Assembly: GCA_037134755.1 (NCBI GenBank)
Contig: JBAXLO010000123.1
Span: 1 to 13,420, forward strand
Source: JBAXLO01 sp037134755
Lineage (GTDB): Bacteria; Bacteroidota; Bacteroidia; Bacteroidales; JACABE01
Direction: 5' to 3'
Length of the DNA stretch: 13,420 nucleotides
Below are positions 1-7,927 of this stretch, piece by piece (position 1 is the first letter of the stretch; every line of letters starts with the position of its first letter). The notes under the pieces are model-generated. The model did no database searches and was not told the origin of the DNA. It saw nothing but the letters and a program-made list of their open reading frames with translations. The translations under genes and the position numbers were made by a program.

Positions 1-2
1 AT

Positions 3-695
3 GTTAAAAGCTCTTGGCTGATGATTTTTATTATTGTAATTCTAAGTTCAATTGCTTTTTTAAAGTCTAGTTCCTATACTGATCCTTTGACTTTTTATTC
101 TTCAGCCATTTCGCATAATTCAAATTCAGCTTTAGCATACAATAACAGGGGTTTTATTAAAAGAAACAAAAATGATTTTCAAGGTGCTATTGATGATTTA
201 GATAAAGCTATTGCTATCAGCCCAGATTATGCTGAAGCTTATAATAATAGAGGTAATGCAAAATGTGACAAAAATGATTTACAAGGAGCTATGGAAGATT
301 ATAACAAAGCTATTTCTCTTAATCCAACTTTAGCAAAAGCATACAACAATAGAGGGGTTGTAAAAGTAAACATGAACAATCAAATTGGTGCTATTGAAGA
401 TTATAGTAAGGCCATAACTCTTCTACCAAACTATGCTGAAGCATATAATAATAAAGGGGTTGCTTTGGGTTCGTCAGGAAATTTACAAGATGCAATTACT
501 AATTTTGATAAAGCCATCGAAATAAACCCTAATTATGCAGACCCATACATTAACAAAGCTTTCGCAAAATATAATTTAAAAGATTTGGCAGGTACTATAG
601 CTAATTGTGAGATAGCTTTAAAACTGAAACCTAAATCTGAAAAAGCTCTAAACCTAATTACTAAAGCACAAGAAGAACTTAATCAAAAAAAGTAA
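3..695 (+). CDS. TPR-repeat membrane protein, C-terminal part (5' end outside window)
   Basis: The reading frame is open to the window edge. The first ATG, at position 21, falls in the middle of a hydrophobic stretch (MIFIIVILSSIAFL, preceded in frame by KSSWL), so the true start is probably upstream. Numbering from that ATG, residues 1-14 look like the end of a membrane segment, followed by a short linker. Five consecutive 34-residue tetratricopeptide repeats then occupy about 37-70, 71-104, 105-138, 139-172 and 173-206. The first four carry the AYNN(R/K)G signature and all end near a proline. The last 18 residues form a charged helix-like tail. TPRs are protein-protein interaction scaffolds. 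In Bacteroidota, a membrane segment followed by a linker and C-terminal TPRs is common in large polytopic proteins resembling glycosyltransferases. That this is the tail of such a protein is inference. No partner gene is visible. Confidence 0.85.
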   Translation, partial: VKSSWLMIFIIVILSSIAFLKSSSYTDPLTFYSSAISHNSNSALAYNNRGFIKRNKNDFQGAIDDLDKAIAISPDYAEAYNNRGNAKCDKNDLQGAMEDYNKAISLNPTLAKAYNNRGVVKVNMNNQIGAIEDYSKAITLLPNYAEAYNNKGVALGSSGNLQDAITNFDKAIEINPNYADPYINKAFAKYNLKDLAGTIANCEIALKLKPKSEKALNLITKAQEELNQKK

Positions 696-783
696 TTCAA
701 TTTAGTATCTTATATTCAAAATAAAAACTCCGCTGCTTGCAACAAGATTCTTTATTCAAATATTTTTATCTAAGTAAATTAAC

Positions 784-811
784 TTTGGTATGATAAAAAT
801 AAATACATTTG
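784..811 (+). promoter_or_regulatory. Candidate Bacteroidota-type promoter for the URO-D-family pair
   Basis: TACATTTG at 804-811 matches the Bacteroidota -7 consensus TAnnTTTG. TTTG at 784-787 could serve as the -33 element, but the spacing of 16 bp is shorter than the usual 19-21 bp. The box lies 34 bp before the ATG at 846, which is reasonable for the first gene of the pair. This is a motif match only. Confidence 0.4.
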
Positions 812-845
812 TAAAGTTTTTATTAATCTAATTAAAGTTTTGCCA

Positions 846-1919
846 ATGTTACGGAAACAACGCTTTCTATCTGCTCTTAAACACCAACAAACAGACCGTT
901 TGCCTATGTTCGACTTCTTGTTTCAACAACCAATGTACGAGAAATTAATCGGCAAAAGACCCGAAGCATACAATGGTGTGGATGCCGTTAAATGTGCACT
1001 GGCATTAAATCATGACGGTGTGTGGATACCTTTCGGAGGATTCTCGGGCTTGCAACCAAACTTCGTGGAAAAGAATGTATACATCGACGAATGGGGCACA
1101 ACTTACAAAATAAACGACTCCTCGTGGCCGATAGATGCACCTGTAGATTACCCGATTAAGAGCCGCGAAGACCTTAGAAACTACATAGCTCCCGACCCTA
1201 CCTTGCCCGGAAGAGATAGCGAAATAAGGAAAGCAGTGGCAATGGATAACGACAACTTAGCCATACTAGGCGGAGTAGGCGGGCCTTTATCTACAGCCTG
1301 GTTGTTGCTGGGTTTCGAGAAGATTTGTTACGCACTTTACGAAGACCCTGACTTGATTAGAGAAGTGATGCAAATATCTAACAATTATTATAAAGAAGCT
1401 GCACGCAGGTCGGTAGAGGCCGGATGCGTAGGGATGTGGGTTAGCGAAGACCTTGGCGATAGCAAAAGTGCGTTCTTCAGCGTCGAAGATTTCAGGGAGC
1501 TTTTCTTGCCATACCTCAACGAACTTATTGATTACATTGATGGCTTGGGCGTTCCAGTGCTACTCCATTCATGCGGCAATATTAATGCCTATCTTGATGA
1601 TCTGGCTCAAACAAAGATTGCTTCCATACATCCTATCCAAAGGACTGCCGGTATGGACATTAAGACTGTTAAAGAGAAATATGGTAAACGCTTTTGCCTT
1701 ATCGGGAATATAAATTCATCTACTACTCTGCCTTTTGGCACTGTAGAAGAAGTGGCTGCCGAAGTAAAGGAAACTATTGATATCTCGCTTCCCGGTGGTG
1801 GATTTATTCTAGCTTCCGATCATTCGCTGCATGATGGTATTCCTATTGATAACATTGTGGAAATGTTTAAGATTGGAGAAGAATATAGCAGTAAATACTA
1901 TGATAATACTAATAATTAA
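846..1919 (+). CDS. Uroporphyrinogen decarboxylase-family protein (MtaA/CmuA-like methyltransferase type), copy 1
   Basis: A 357-aa protein of normal length for the URO-D superfamily TIM-barrel. The family includes haem-pathway HemE and the zinc-dependent corrinoid methyltransferases MtaA, MtbA and CmuA. The N-terminus has the family pattern RFLSALKHQQTDRLP (residues 6-20). HSCGN (241-245) matches the His-X-Cys start of the zinc site in the methyltransferase branch. The expected later cysteine is absent: the C-terminal strand reads FILASDHSLHDG (320-331). The N-terminal arginine motifs of true HemE are also missing, so haem synthesis is unlikely. A TTG at 840 would add two residues, but the ATG at 846 fits the family start better. 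The downstream paralogue begins 12 bp after the stop, indicating an operon. The first two thirds are noticeably richer in G+C than the end of the gene and the flanks. Substrate unknown. Confidence 0.88.
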   Translation: MLRKQRFLSALKHQQTDRLPMFDFLFQQPMYEKLIGKRPEAYNGVDAVKCALALNHDGVWIPFGGFSGLQPNFVEKNVYIDEWGTTYKINDSSWPIDAPVDYPIKSREDLRNYIAPDPTLPGRDSEIRKAVAMDNDNLAILGGVGGPLSTAWLLLGFEKICYALYEDPDLIREVMQISNNYYKEAARRSVEAGCVGMWVSEDLGDSKSAFFSVEDFRELFLPYLNELIDYIDGLGVPVLLHSCGNINAYLDDLAQTKIASIHPIQRTAGMDIKTVKEKYGKRFCLIGNINSSTTLPFGTVEEVAAEVKETIDISLPGGGFILASDHSLHDGIPIDNIVEMFKIGEEYSSKYYDNTNN

Positions 1920-1931
1920 TAATGTATTTTA

Positions 1932-2993
1932 ATGATGAAAAATGATTTTCAACCCGATTATAACAACCTATTAGATGTTTTGCACAATCGCAAGCCTAAG
2001 CGACTTCCTTTGTACGAACATATTATTGATGTGCCATTTGTGTCAAAAGCTATAGGTAAGAATCTGGAGATTCAAAGTAACGCACTTAAAGATATGGAGG
2101 CTTATTACTCAGAGCTTATTGCGTTCTGGAAAGAGATGACTTACGATGGCTTTGCTTACGAAGCTGCTATCTGTGAGATATTACCCGATCATGGTGCTAT
2201 AAAAGGTGGCAGACCCGGACCGATACAGAATAGAAAAGACTTTGAGAACTATCCTTTTGATGAAGTTCCTAAGATATTTTGGGATGCTTATACACCACAT
2301 CTGGAAGCTATCCGCAAAGTGATGCCCAACGGTATGAAAGCTTATGGAGGTTGCGGTTATGGTATCTTCGAAGCCAGCGAAGACCTTGTAGGTTACGAAT
2401 ATCTGTGTGTAATGCAGTATTTAGATCCTGATCTTTTTGCCGATATCTTTAAGAAGATTGGAGATATGTTTGTTACCCTTTGGACCGAAATGATAAGACG
2501 TTACGATGACATCTTTGTCTTTTACAGAATGGGTGATGATCTTGGATTTAAATCTTCCACATTACTCGAACCCGATACTATCCGAACACATATTATTCCA
2601 CAATACAAAAGAGTTATCGACATTATCCATGGCAATGGGAAAAAGTTTCTGTATCATAGCTGTGGCAATATATTTAGTATTATGGATGATGTGATTAATG
2701 TTGGTATAGATGCAAAACATTCAAACGAAGATCAGATTGCTACTTTCGATAAATGGATTGAAACTTATACTGATAGAATAGGTCTCTTTGGTGGGATAGA
2801 TGTCAATACTTTATGCCTTTTACCTTACGGTGAAGTATTTAATAAAGTAGTGAAAGATGGCACACTGTTTAGATCAATGGCAAAAGGGTGGGGGCTAGGC
2901 TCGGGTAATTCTATTGCTGAATATGTTCCTGTAGATGGGTTTATGGCAATGATAGAAGCTGCAAAGAAAATAAGGATGGATGAGCTCCTTTAA
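1932..2993 (+). CDS. Uroporphyrinogen decarboxylase-family protein (MtaA/CmuA-like), copy 2
   Basis: A 353-aa second URO-D-superfamily protein directly behind copy 1. It shares the layout: NLLDVLHNRKPKRLP near the N-terminus (12-26), GDDLGFKSS (201-209, matching EDLGDSKSA in copy 1), HSCGN (242-246), and a GG-containing strand GLFGGID (284-290) where copy 1 has CLIGNIN. The two are clearly diverged rather than a recent duplication. The C-terminal part reads GLGSGNSIAEYVPVDGF (321-337), again without the third cysteine ligand of MtaA-type enzymes. Either ATG at 1932 or 1935 could start it. The 12-bp gap suggests cotranscription and perhaps a paired or heteromeric function, which is inference. 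No corrinoid-protein gene or MtrH-like gene lies nearby, so methyl transfer to a corrinoid is not supported by context. Confidence 0.87.
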   Translation: MMKNDFQPDYNNLLDVLHNRKPKRLPLYEHIIDVPFVSKAIGKNLEIQSNALKDMEAYYSELIAFWKEMTYDGFAYEAAICEILPDHGAIKGGRPGPIQNRKDFENYPFDEVPKIFWDAYTPHLEAIRKVMPNGMKAYGGCGYGIFEASEDLVGYEYLCVMQYLDPDLFADIFKKIGDMFVTLWTEMIRRYDDIFVFYRMGDDLGFKSSTLLEPDTIRTHIIPQYKRVIDIIHGNGKKFLYHSCGNIFSIMDDVINVGIDAKHSNEDQIATFDKWIETYTDRIGLFGGIDVNTLCLLPYGEVFNKVVKDGTLFRSMAKGWGLGSGNSIAEYVPVDGFMAMIEAAKKIRMDELL

Positions 2994-3084
2994 TATTATT
3001 GATGAGCTCAGTTTAATAAGTCATTTTACTTATGTTCTCTGAACCTGTTGGAATTTTTCCCATAATTATTTTGATTTAATTGAA

Positions 3085-3483
3085 TTAATAAATATTATTA
3101 TAAATATAAAATGTTGTTATTGAAGCTATAAGTCCATTCCCATCTGCTATTTGTCCATTTGCATCTGCAAATGCAACGTTTGCATAAGAAAATGGGACGA
3201 AGTCACAAGCAAATGGGACGAAGTCACAAGCAAATGAGTCGAAGTCGTAAGCAAATGGAACGTTTGCATCTGCAAATGGAACAGTCCCGTCTGCAAATGG
3301 AACGTTTGCATCTGCAAATGGAACGTTTACATCTGCAAACGTGACGATAGCAGCTGCAAATGGAACGAAAGCATTCGGGAATGACACAGAAGCATAAGAA
3401 AACGACGAGGAAGCAGAAAAAGATGCTTTTTCGTATTCAAATGTTGACAAAATGCCAGAAATATATGAAGAATTTGTTCCCAT
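3085..3483 (-). CDS. Possible low-complexity heptapeptide-repeat protein (doubtful gene)
   Basis: A 132-aa open frame lying over the 21-bp tandem repeat. The repeat period is a multiple of three, so a heptapeptide appears about 14 times, best form VPFADAN, with Phe at the same position nearly throughout; the Phe spacing already starts near residue 15. The first ~14 residues and the last ~8 lie outside the regular repeat. There is no signal peptide, no recognisable domain and no clear promoter upstream. The same 21-bp period also leaves a plus-strand frame open (3159-3344, heptads like MERLHLQ), so an open frame is weak evidence here. It may be a real repeat protein, or a non-coding repeat that merely keeps frames open. 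I do not recognise a function. Confidence 0.25.
   Translation of the reverse strand: MGTNSSYISGILSTFEYEKASFSASSSFSYASVSFPNAFVPFAAAIVTFADVNVPFADANVPFADGTVPFADANVPFAYDFDSFACDFVPFACDFVPFSYANVAFADANGQIADGNGLIASITTFYIYNNIY
3125..3418. repeat. 21-bp tandem repeat array, about 14 units
   Basis: Fourteen consecutive 21-bp units can be aligned without gaps from 3125 to 3418. Units starting at 3251 and 3293 are identical, and 3314 differs by one base. Units at 3188 and 3209 are near-identical and form a second subtype with GGGACGAAGTCACAA. The outer units are more degenerate. Many units contain an imperfect palindrome at unit junctions, TTTGCA-TC-TGCAAA; the longest form has 8-bp arms, CATTTGCA/TGCAAATG (3156-3173). 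There are no unique spacers, so it is not a CRISPR array. After 3418 the heptad pattern continues with a one-codon slip. Confidence 0.9.
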
Positions 3484-3908
3484 ATTAATGTTCTAAAAGC
3501 TGAGGTATTATCCCGTCGCTTGTATAAATGTTAAGTATTGATAAAATTTTTAATCCGATTCGTTTAGGATTTGCGAGCTTAGTTGCAGATTTTTGAAAGC
3601 CCCTAAAATACCTAGCTAAATAAGAGACTTCAAAAGTACTGTTTTTTGATTGATATACATATTACAATTCGAATATTTCTTTTGTAAATTAAATGTTAAA
3701 TAAAAAACACAACCTATTTGTAGATAAAATGAATTTATTTCACAATAATGAGATTTATTATTTATCTTTGCATTTAATATGAAGATTTATAATATAAATG
3801 ATTTTGGTATGAAGAATAATGTGTTTGTTTGCATATTGATTAATAATCTTTAATTATTATGATAAAAATGAAAGAAAATATAATTGTTTAACAAATAAAT
3901 AAAAGATT
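3484..3908. other. AT-rich intergenic stretch
   Basis: About 425 bp with no open frame of note and no recognisable RNA gene. The only suggestive motif is TATCTTTG at 3763-3770, a match to the Bacteroidota -7 box, 138 bp before the lipoprotein start and with no TTG at the right distance upstream. It may drive the lipoprotein gene from a long leader, or be chance in AT-rich DNA. Confidence 0.5.
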
Positions 3909-4562
3909 ATGAAAAACATTTGCTTATTTCTGGGTATGATTTTAATTATTATTTCTTCTTGCACCAAAGATGTCACGCAAGAAAACAATACAACTGTTAT
4001 TAATAAGATTAAAATTGGAGAACCAGATCCATCGATAACTATTAAATATATAAATCCCGATACTACCCTCGAATCTTATTATCAAGAACTAAACTTTCCG
4101 ATTGATATTAATTCGGATGGGATAAATGATTTTGATATCAGTGCTTATTGTAACTACATATTTGGCGGAAGTGTTTTGCAACAATGCAGATTAAGAATAA
4201 AAACCTTAAATAACGACAGTTATATTCTAACAGATTCAATTTACCCAAGTGCAACATTTGATGCTAATAATACATTTGTTAGCCAGTCGTTGGTTGACTC
4301 GCTTTATCCAAAGGTAATTTATAAAGATAGTATCATAACTATTAACGATATGTGGAAGAAGGGAGATTTTAATTTACTAAGTTCTAATGGTAATTTATTG
4401 CCTCCTAATGGTTCAGGTTATACAACTTATTTAGGAGCTTGGAAAGATTTAGATCAAAAGTATGTTGCCATTAGATATAAGAACAATTTGGGATGGATTA
4501 AAATAGGAATACTTTATAATAAGTACCTCAAAATATATGAATATGCCCTATCAAATCAATAA
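3909..4562 (+). CDS. Hypothetical lipoprotein
   Basis: A 217-aa protein with a typical Bacteroidota lipoprotein signal: a short charged start, a hydrophobic core (residues 4-15) and a lipobox ending SSC, so Cys18 would be lipidated after cleavage. An acidic stretch, DINSDGINDFD (66-76), resembles the Asp/Asn-rich calcium-binding loops of thrombospondin-type-3 or EF-hand-like motifs. The rest has no domain I recognise. The C-terminus is aromatic- and lysine-rich, ending in a probable beta-strand region. It is a single-gene unit, preceded by over 400 bp of non-coding DNA and followed directly by a terminator. Likely anchored in the inner or outer membrane facing the periplasm or surface. Function unknown. 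Confidence 0.8.
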   Translation: MKNICLFLGMILIIISSCTKDVTQENNTTVINKIKIGEPDPSITIKYINPDTTLESYYQELNFPIDINSDGINDFDISAYCNYIFGGSVLQQCRLRIKTLNNDSYILTDSIYPSATFDANNTFVSQSLVDSLYPKVIYKDSIITINDMWKKGDFNLLSSNGNLLPPNGSGYTTYLGAWKDLDQKYVAIRYKNNLGWIKIGILYNKYLKIYEYALSNQ

Positions 4563-4569
4563 AGGTATA

Positions 4570-4604
4570 AAAAAGGCTCGTTCCATAATGAAACGAGCCT
4601 TTTT
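4570..4604. terminator. Bidirectional intrinsic terminator between lipoprotein and EF-G genes
   Basis: A perfect 13-bp stem (AAAAAGGCTCGTT at 4570-4582 with AACGAGCCTTTTT at 4592-4604) around a 9-nt loop. It has A/T tracts on both sides, so it can end transcription of the two convergent genes. Confidence 0.92.
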
Positions 4605-4623
4605 AATATAGTGATCAAAAGAA

Positions 4624-6759
4624 TTATTCTTCTTCTTTTTCTTGTTCTTCGTAAGCCTTTAATAAAGCAGTTTGAACATCGGTAGGTACCTGTTGGTATT
4701 CGGCAAACTTTAAGCCATAAGAAGCTCTTCCACTAGTAAGTGAACTTAAAGCAGTAGAGTAACGATTCATTTCGGCCAAAGGAACTCTAGCTTTAATAAT
4801 CTGTTTGTTACCTTCGCTATCCATACCCATCACAACAGCTCTTCTTCCTTGCAAATCGGTCATTACATCACCCATTCTTTCGGCTGGAACAACAACTTCA
4901 ACATCATAAATAGGTTCCAGAATCTTAGGACCGGCATTTTTAAATGCTTCTCTGAAAGCCTGACGACCTGCTAATTTAAAAGCTAATTCGTTAGAATCAA
5001 CAGGATGCATTTTACCATCATATACATTAACAACGATATCACGAGCATAAGAACCGGTCAAAGGACCAACTTCCATCTTTTCCATGATACCCTTAAGGAT
5101 AGCAGGCATAAAACGAGCATCAATAGCTCCACCAACTATACAGTTATTATATACCAGTTTACCACCCCATGACATTGTTTCTTCAGTAACACCTCTGATT
5201 GGGAATTCTGTTTGATTAGCCATACCTTCAGTATAAGGCTGGATCAACATGTGTACTTCACCAAACTGACCTGCACCACCTGATTGTTTCTTATGACGAT
5301 AAACAGCTTTAGCGTTTTTAGTAATAGTTTCGCGATAAGGAATCTTAGGAGCTATATAATCAACTTCAATTTTGTGAAGCGTTTCGATATGCCATTTAGC
5401 AATATTCAAATGCAATTCACCTTGTCCGCTAAGGATAATTTGTTTTAATTCTTTTGAATACTCAATAGTTAAAGTCTGATCAACTTTATGCATTTCATTT
5501 AAGATAGCACCAAGTTTTTCATCATCAGTTGACACCTTAGCTTTAATAGCAGTACGGAATTTAGGATCAGGGAAGATGATAGGTTCTATCTTATCTTCTG
5601 AATTTTTACCCGCATTTAAAGTATCATTAGTTTGAGTAAATTTCAATTTAATGGTAGCAACGATATCTCCTGCAACAGCTTTAGTAAGCTTTTCGCGAGT
5701 TTTACCTGCAACAGCAAATATCTGAGTAATTCTTTCATTTTTACTATTTGAAGGATTAACCATATCCATTGCTTCGTTCACTTCACCGGCATAGACTTTA
5801 AAGAAAGAAACTTCACCTAAATGTTCTTCAATACCTGTTTTGAAAACAAAGATTGAAGCTGGATCAGTTGTTTTGTAGGTTAATAATTTGCCAGCAGTAG
5901 TTTTAGTGTTGTGCAATTCGTTTGGTGAAGGAGCATTTTCGCAAATGAATTCCATCAAACGAGCAACACCCATATCATGCTTGCCATTGATACACATTAC
6001 AGGGAACATGCCTCTGTTAGTAACACCGGCTTTTAAACCTTTTATAAGTTGTTCTTCTGTTAAAGTGCCTTCTTCAAAGAAAATCTCCATCAAAGATTCA
6101 TCATTTTCAGCAGCATTTTCTACTAAAGTATTGTGTAAAGCTTCTGCTTTGTCTATTTCTGAAGCAGGAATATCTAAAATTTCTGGTTTTCCACCATTCT
6201 CTGGGAACTTATACATCTTCATCTTTACGATGTCGATAACTGAATTAAACCCTAAACCGGGATTAACAGGGTATTGACAAATAGTAATGCCATTACCGAA
6301 AGACTCCTTTAACTGACGAATAATTTCATCGAAGTTAGAGTTTTCGTGTTCCAGATGATTAACAGCAAAGATTACCGGATTCTTATAGTTATTGGTATAA
6401 CGCCATGCAAGATCAGTTCCTACATCAATACCACTTGGTGTATTGATAACCATAACAGCAGTATCAGCAACTTTTAAAGCAGCTACTACTTCGCCAATAA
6501 AATCATCGAAGCCCGGGGTATCAATGATGTTTATCTTCTTTCCTCTGTATTCTGAATAAAGTAAAGTAGAAGTAATTGAATTCTGACGTTCAATTTCAAT
6601 TGCTCTGTAATCAGAAACGGTATTTTTATCATCAACAGAACCTCTTCTGTTAATAAGTCCTCCTTCAAATAACATTGCTTCTGCCAATGTGGTTTTACCA
6701 GATTTAGCACCACCAACTAATGCAATGTTTTTGATCTCATTTGTTTGGTATACCTTCAT
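4624..6759 (-). CDS. Elongation factor G paralogue (EF-G2-like translational GTPase)
   Basis: A 711-aa protein with the full five-domain EF-G layout. G domain: about 10-285, with P-loop GGAKSGKT (16-23), DTPG (80-83), and NHLE (134-137) where NKxD is usual. Domain II runs about 290-375, ending in the GDIVATI pattern; domain III about 395-470; domain IV has HKKQSGGAGQFGEV (489-502); domain V is about 612-695. The switch I region reads RQNSIT (58-63) instead of the RGIT of canonical EF-G. The P-loop lacks the AHIDAGKTT form. Both are typical of the divergent EF-G2/FusA2-like branch, not the main translocase in the str operon. The role may be a specialised or ribosome-associated GTPase; that is inference. 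The tail is acidic (EEQEKEEE). It lies downstream of the adenosine-kinase gene on the same strand, 160 bp away, with its own candidate promoter. Confidence 0.9.
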   Translation of the reverse strand: MKVYQTNEIKNIALVGGAKSGKTTLAEAMLFEGGLINRRGSVDDKNTVSDYRAIEIERQNSITSTLLYSEYRGKKINIIDTPGFDDFIGEVVAALKVADTAVMVINTPSGIDVGTDLAWRYTNNYKNPVIFAVNHLEHENSNFDEIIRQLKESFGNGITICQYPVNPGLGFNSVIDIVKMKMYKFPENGGKPEILDIPASEIDKAEALHNTLVENAAENDESLMEIFFEEGTLTEEQLIKGLKAGVTNRGMFPVMCINGKHDMGVARLMEFICENAPSPNELHNTKTTAGKLLTYKTTDPASIFVFKTGIEEHLGEVSFFKVYAGEVNEAMDMVNPSNSKNERITQIFAVAGKTREKLTKAVAGDIVATIKLKFTQTNDTLNAGKNSEDKIEPIIFPDPKFRTAIKAKVSTDDEKLGAILNEMHKVDQTLTIEYSKELKQIILSGQGELHLNIAKWHIETLHKIEVDYIAPKIPYRETITKNAKAVYRHKKQSGGAGQFGEVHMLIQPYTEGMANQTEFPIRGVTEETMSWGGKLVYNNCIVGGAIDARFMPAILKGIMEKMEVGPLTGSYARDIVVNVYDGKMHPVDSNELAFKLAGRQAFREAFKNAGPKILEPIYDVEVVVPAERMGDVMTDLQGRRAVVMGMDSEGNKQIIKARVPLAEMNRYSTALSSLTSGRASYGLKFAEYQQVPTDVQTALLKAYEEQEKEEE

Positions 6760-6807
6760 TTTAGTTTATTGTATTTATTTAAAATTATTAATTTCAAAAA
6801 CAGATGG

Positions 6808-6815
6808 CAAAAATA
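6808..6815 (-). promoter_or_regulatory. Candidate -7 promoter box for the EF-G paralogue
   Basis: Read on the minus strand this is TATTTTTG, matching TAnnTTTG, 48 bp upstream of the EF-G start. No TTG is found 19-21 bp further upstream, so the -33 element is missing or weak. It suggests transcription independent of the adenosine-kinase gene. Confidence 0.4.
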
Positions 6816-6919
6816 TAAAAAACTGATTAATAATAAAAATAGAAAGTGATAATATTTAATATTATTTCTATTATATAACTTGTATCAATTCTTTATATTT
6901 TAATAAATATTTATTTGTA

Positions 6920-7903
6920 TCAAGAAGATTGAATTTCTGATACCATTTCTCTGATAGTATTCCAGGTTGATGCATCCATTTTAGCACCTACTACTTCTAT
7001 TACTTTACCAGAAAGTACTGAGCCTATTTCTCCACATTTATTTAATGGAAGTCCTTTTACTAAGCCATATAGAAAGCCCGAAGCATATACATCACCTGCT
7101 CCTGTTGTGTCAATACTCTTAGCTTTTATAACGCCTACCTCATGAACTTCATCCCCTTTTTTAATTAGCGAACCATTCTTTCCAATTTTAACTACAGCTA
7201 TTTCGCAATGTTTAGCTATTTCGTGTAATGATTCTTCTGGAGATAAGCCTGTAAAGGCTTTTGCTTCTTCTTCGTTAGCAAAAACAATATCTACATGCTT
7301 CTTGATTATATCTTTTAAGAAATCAAGATTAGATTCTACAACATTAAAACTTGCAAGATCTAAAGATACTTTAAGATTCTTCCTTTTTGCTACTTCAATA
7401 GCTTTTCTAATCAATTCATGATTCTGTACAAGGTAACCTTCGATATGAAAATATTCATATCCTTCAAATACATCATCTGTGATATGCTCAGATGACAATT
7501 CGATAGCTGCACCCAAAAAGGTTGCAAATGTTCTTTCTGAATCAAGACTTACAAGAGCAATAGCTCTCCCTGATTCTGCTTTACCTTTAAAAAGTTTGGG
7601 ACTAATCTTATTTTTGATAAGATCTTCATGAAAGAACTTCCCAAATTCATCTTCACCAACAGTTCCTATAAAACCTGTTTCGATACCCAAATTAGCTAAA
7701 CCATGTATGGTATTAGCCGCGGATCCTCCTGAGGATTGTTGTTTTAACAAACTGATAGTGCCTGAAAGAACTCTTTCAACAGCTTCCCTATCTACTAATT
7801 GCATACTGCCCTTTGGTAACATAAATTCATTTAATAATGAATCTGAATCAAGAATTGTCATGATATCAACCAAAGCGTTACCCATTCCTAAGACTTTACT
7901 CAT
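6920..7903 (-). CDS. PfkB-family sugar/nucleoside kinase, probably adenosine kinase
   Basis: A 327-aa protein of the PfkB (ribokinase) family. GGSAANT (59-65) with the following GLANLGIETGFIG forms the first signature. DTTGAGD (265-271) is the second, with Asp271 as the expected catalytic base and the GAG as the anion hole. The N-terminus (KVLGMGNALVDI), KGSMQLVD (31-38) and FANEEEAKAFTG (208-219) closely resemble Bacteroidales proteins annotated as adenosine kinase, which make AMP from adenosine and ATP. Ribose or another nucleoside remains possible as substrate. The frame can be extended to a TTG at 7930, but the ATG at 7903 matches the family start, and the promoter -7 box overlaps that TTG. 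The gene is divergent from tRNA-Asn. No terminator is evident before the EF-G gene downstream, so some read-through is possible. Confidence 0.88.
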   Translation of the reverse strand: MSKVLGMGNALVDIMTILDSDSLLNEFMLPKGSMQLVDREAVERVLSGTISLLKQQSSGGSAANTIHGLANLGIETGFIGTVGEDEFGKFFHEDLIKNKISPKLFKGKAESGRAIALVSLDSERTFATFLGAAIELSSEHITDDVFEGYEYFHIEGYLVQNHELIRKAIEVAKRKNLKVSLDLASFNVVESNLDFLKDIIKKHVDIVFANEEEAKAFTGLSPEESLHEIAKHCEIAVVKIGKNGSLIKKGDEVHEVGVIKAKSIDTTGAGDVYASGFLYGLVKGLPLNKCGEIGSVLSGKVIEVVGAKMDASTWNTIREMVSEIQSS

Positions 7904-7927
7904 AAAATTATTTTTATAAAATTTTTG

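Noticed and set aside
1..21. Short MLKALG frame at the window start
   Set aside because: Six codons only; the overlapping TPR frame is open to the window edge and explains the sequence.
840..845. TTG start two codons before the ATG of the first URO-D-family gene
   Set aside because: The ATG at 846 gives the normal family N-terminus and is a stronger start codon.
2979..3009. 9-bp direct repeat GATGAGCTC across the end of the second URO-D-family gene, as a target-site duplication
   Set aside because: Only about a dozen bases lie between the copies and they contain the stop codon; no element is inserted, so chance or minor slippage is more likely.
3159..3344. Plus-strand 61-aa frame with MERLHLQ heptads
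   Set aside because: It lies entirely inside the 21-bp repeat, whose period keeps several frames open, and it has no non-repeat flanks or start signal.
3125..3418. CRISPR array
   Set aside because: The repeats are directly adjacent with no unique spacers, the period is only 21 bp, and no cas genes are nearby.
5888..6277. 129-aa plus-strand open frame inside the EF-G gene
   Set aside because: It is antisense to a well-conserved protein, shows no domain and has no promoter signal.
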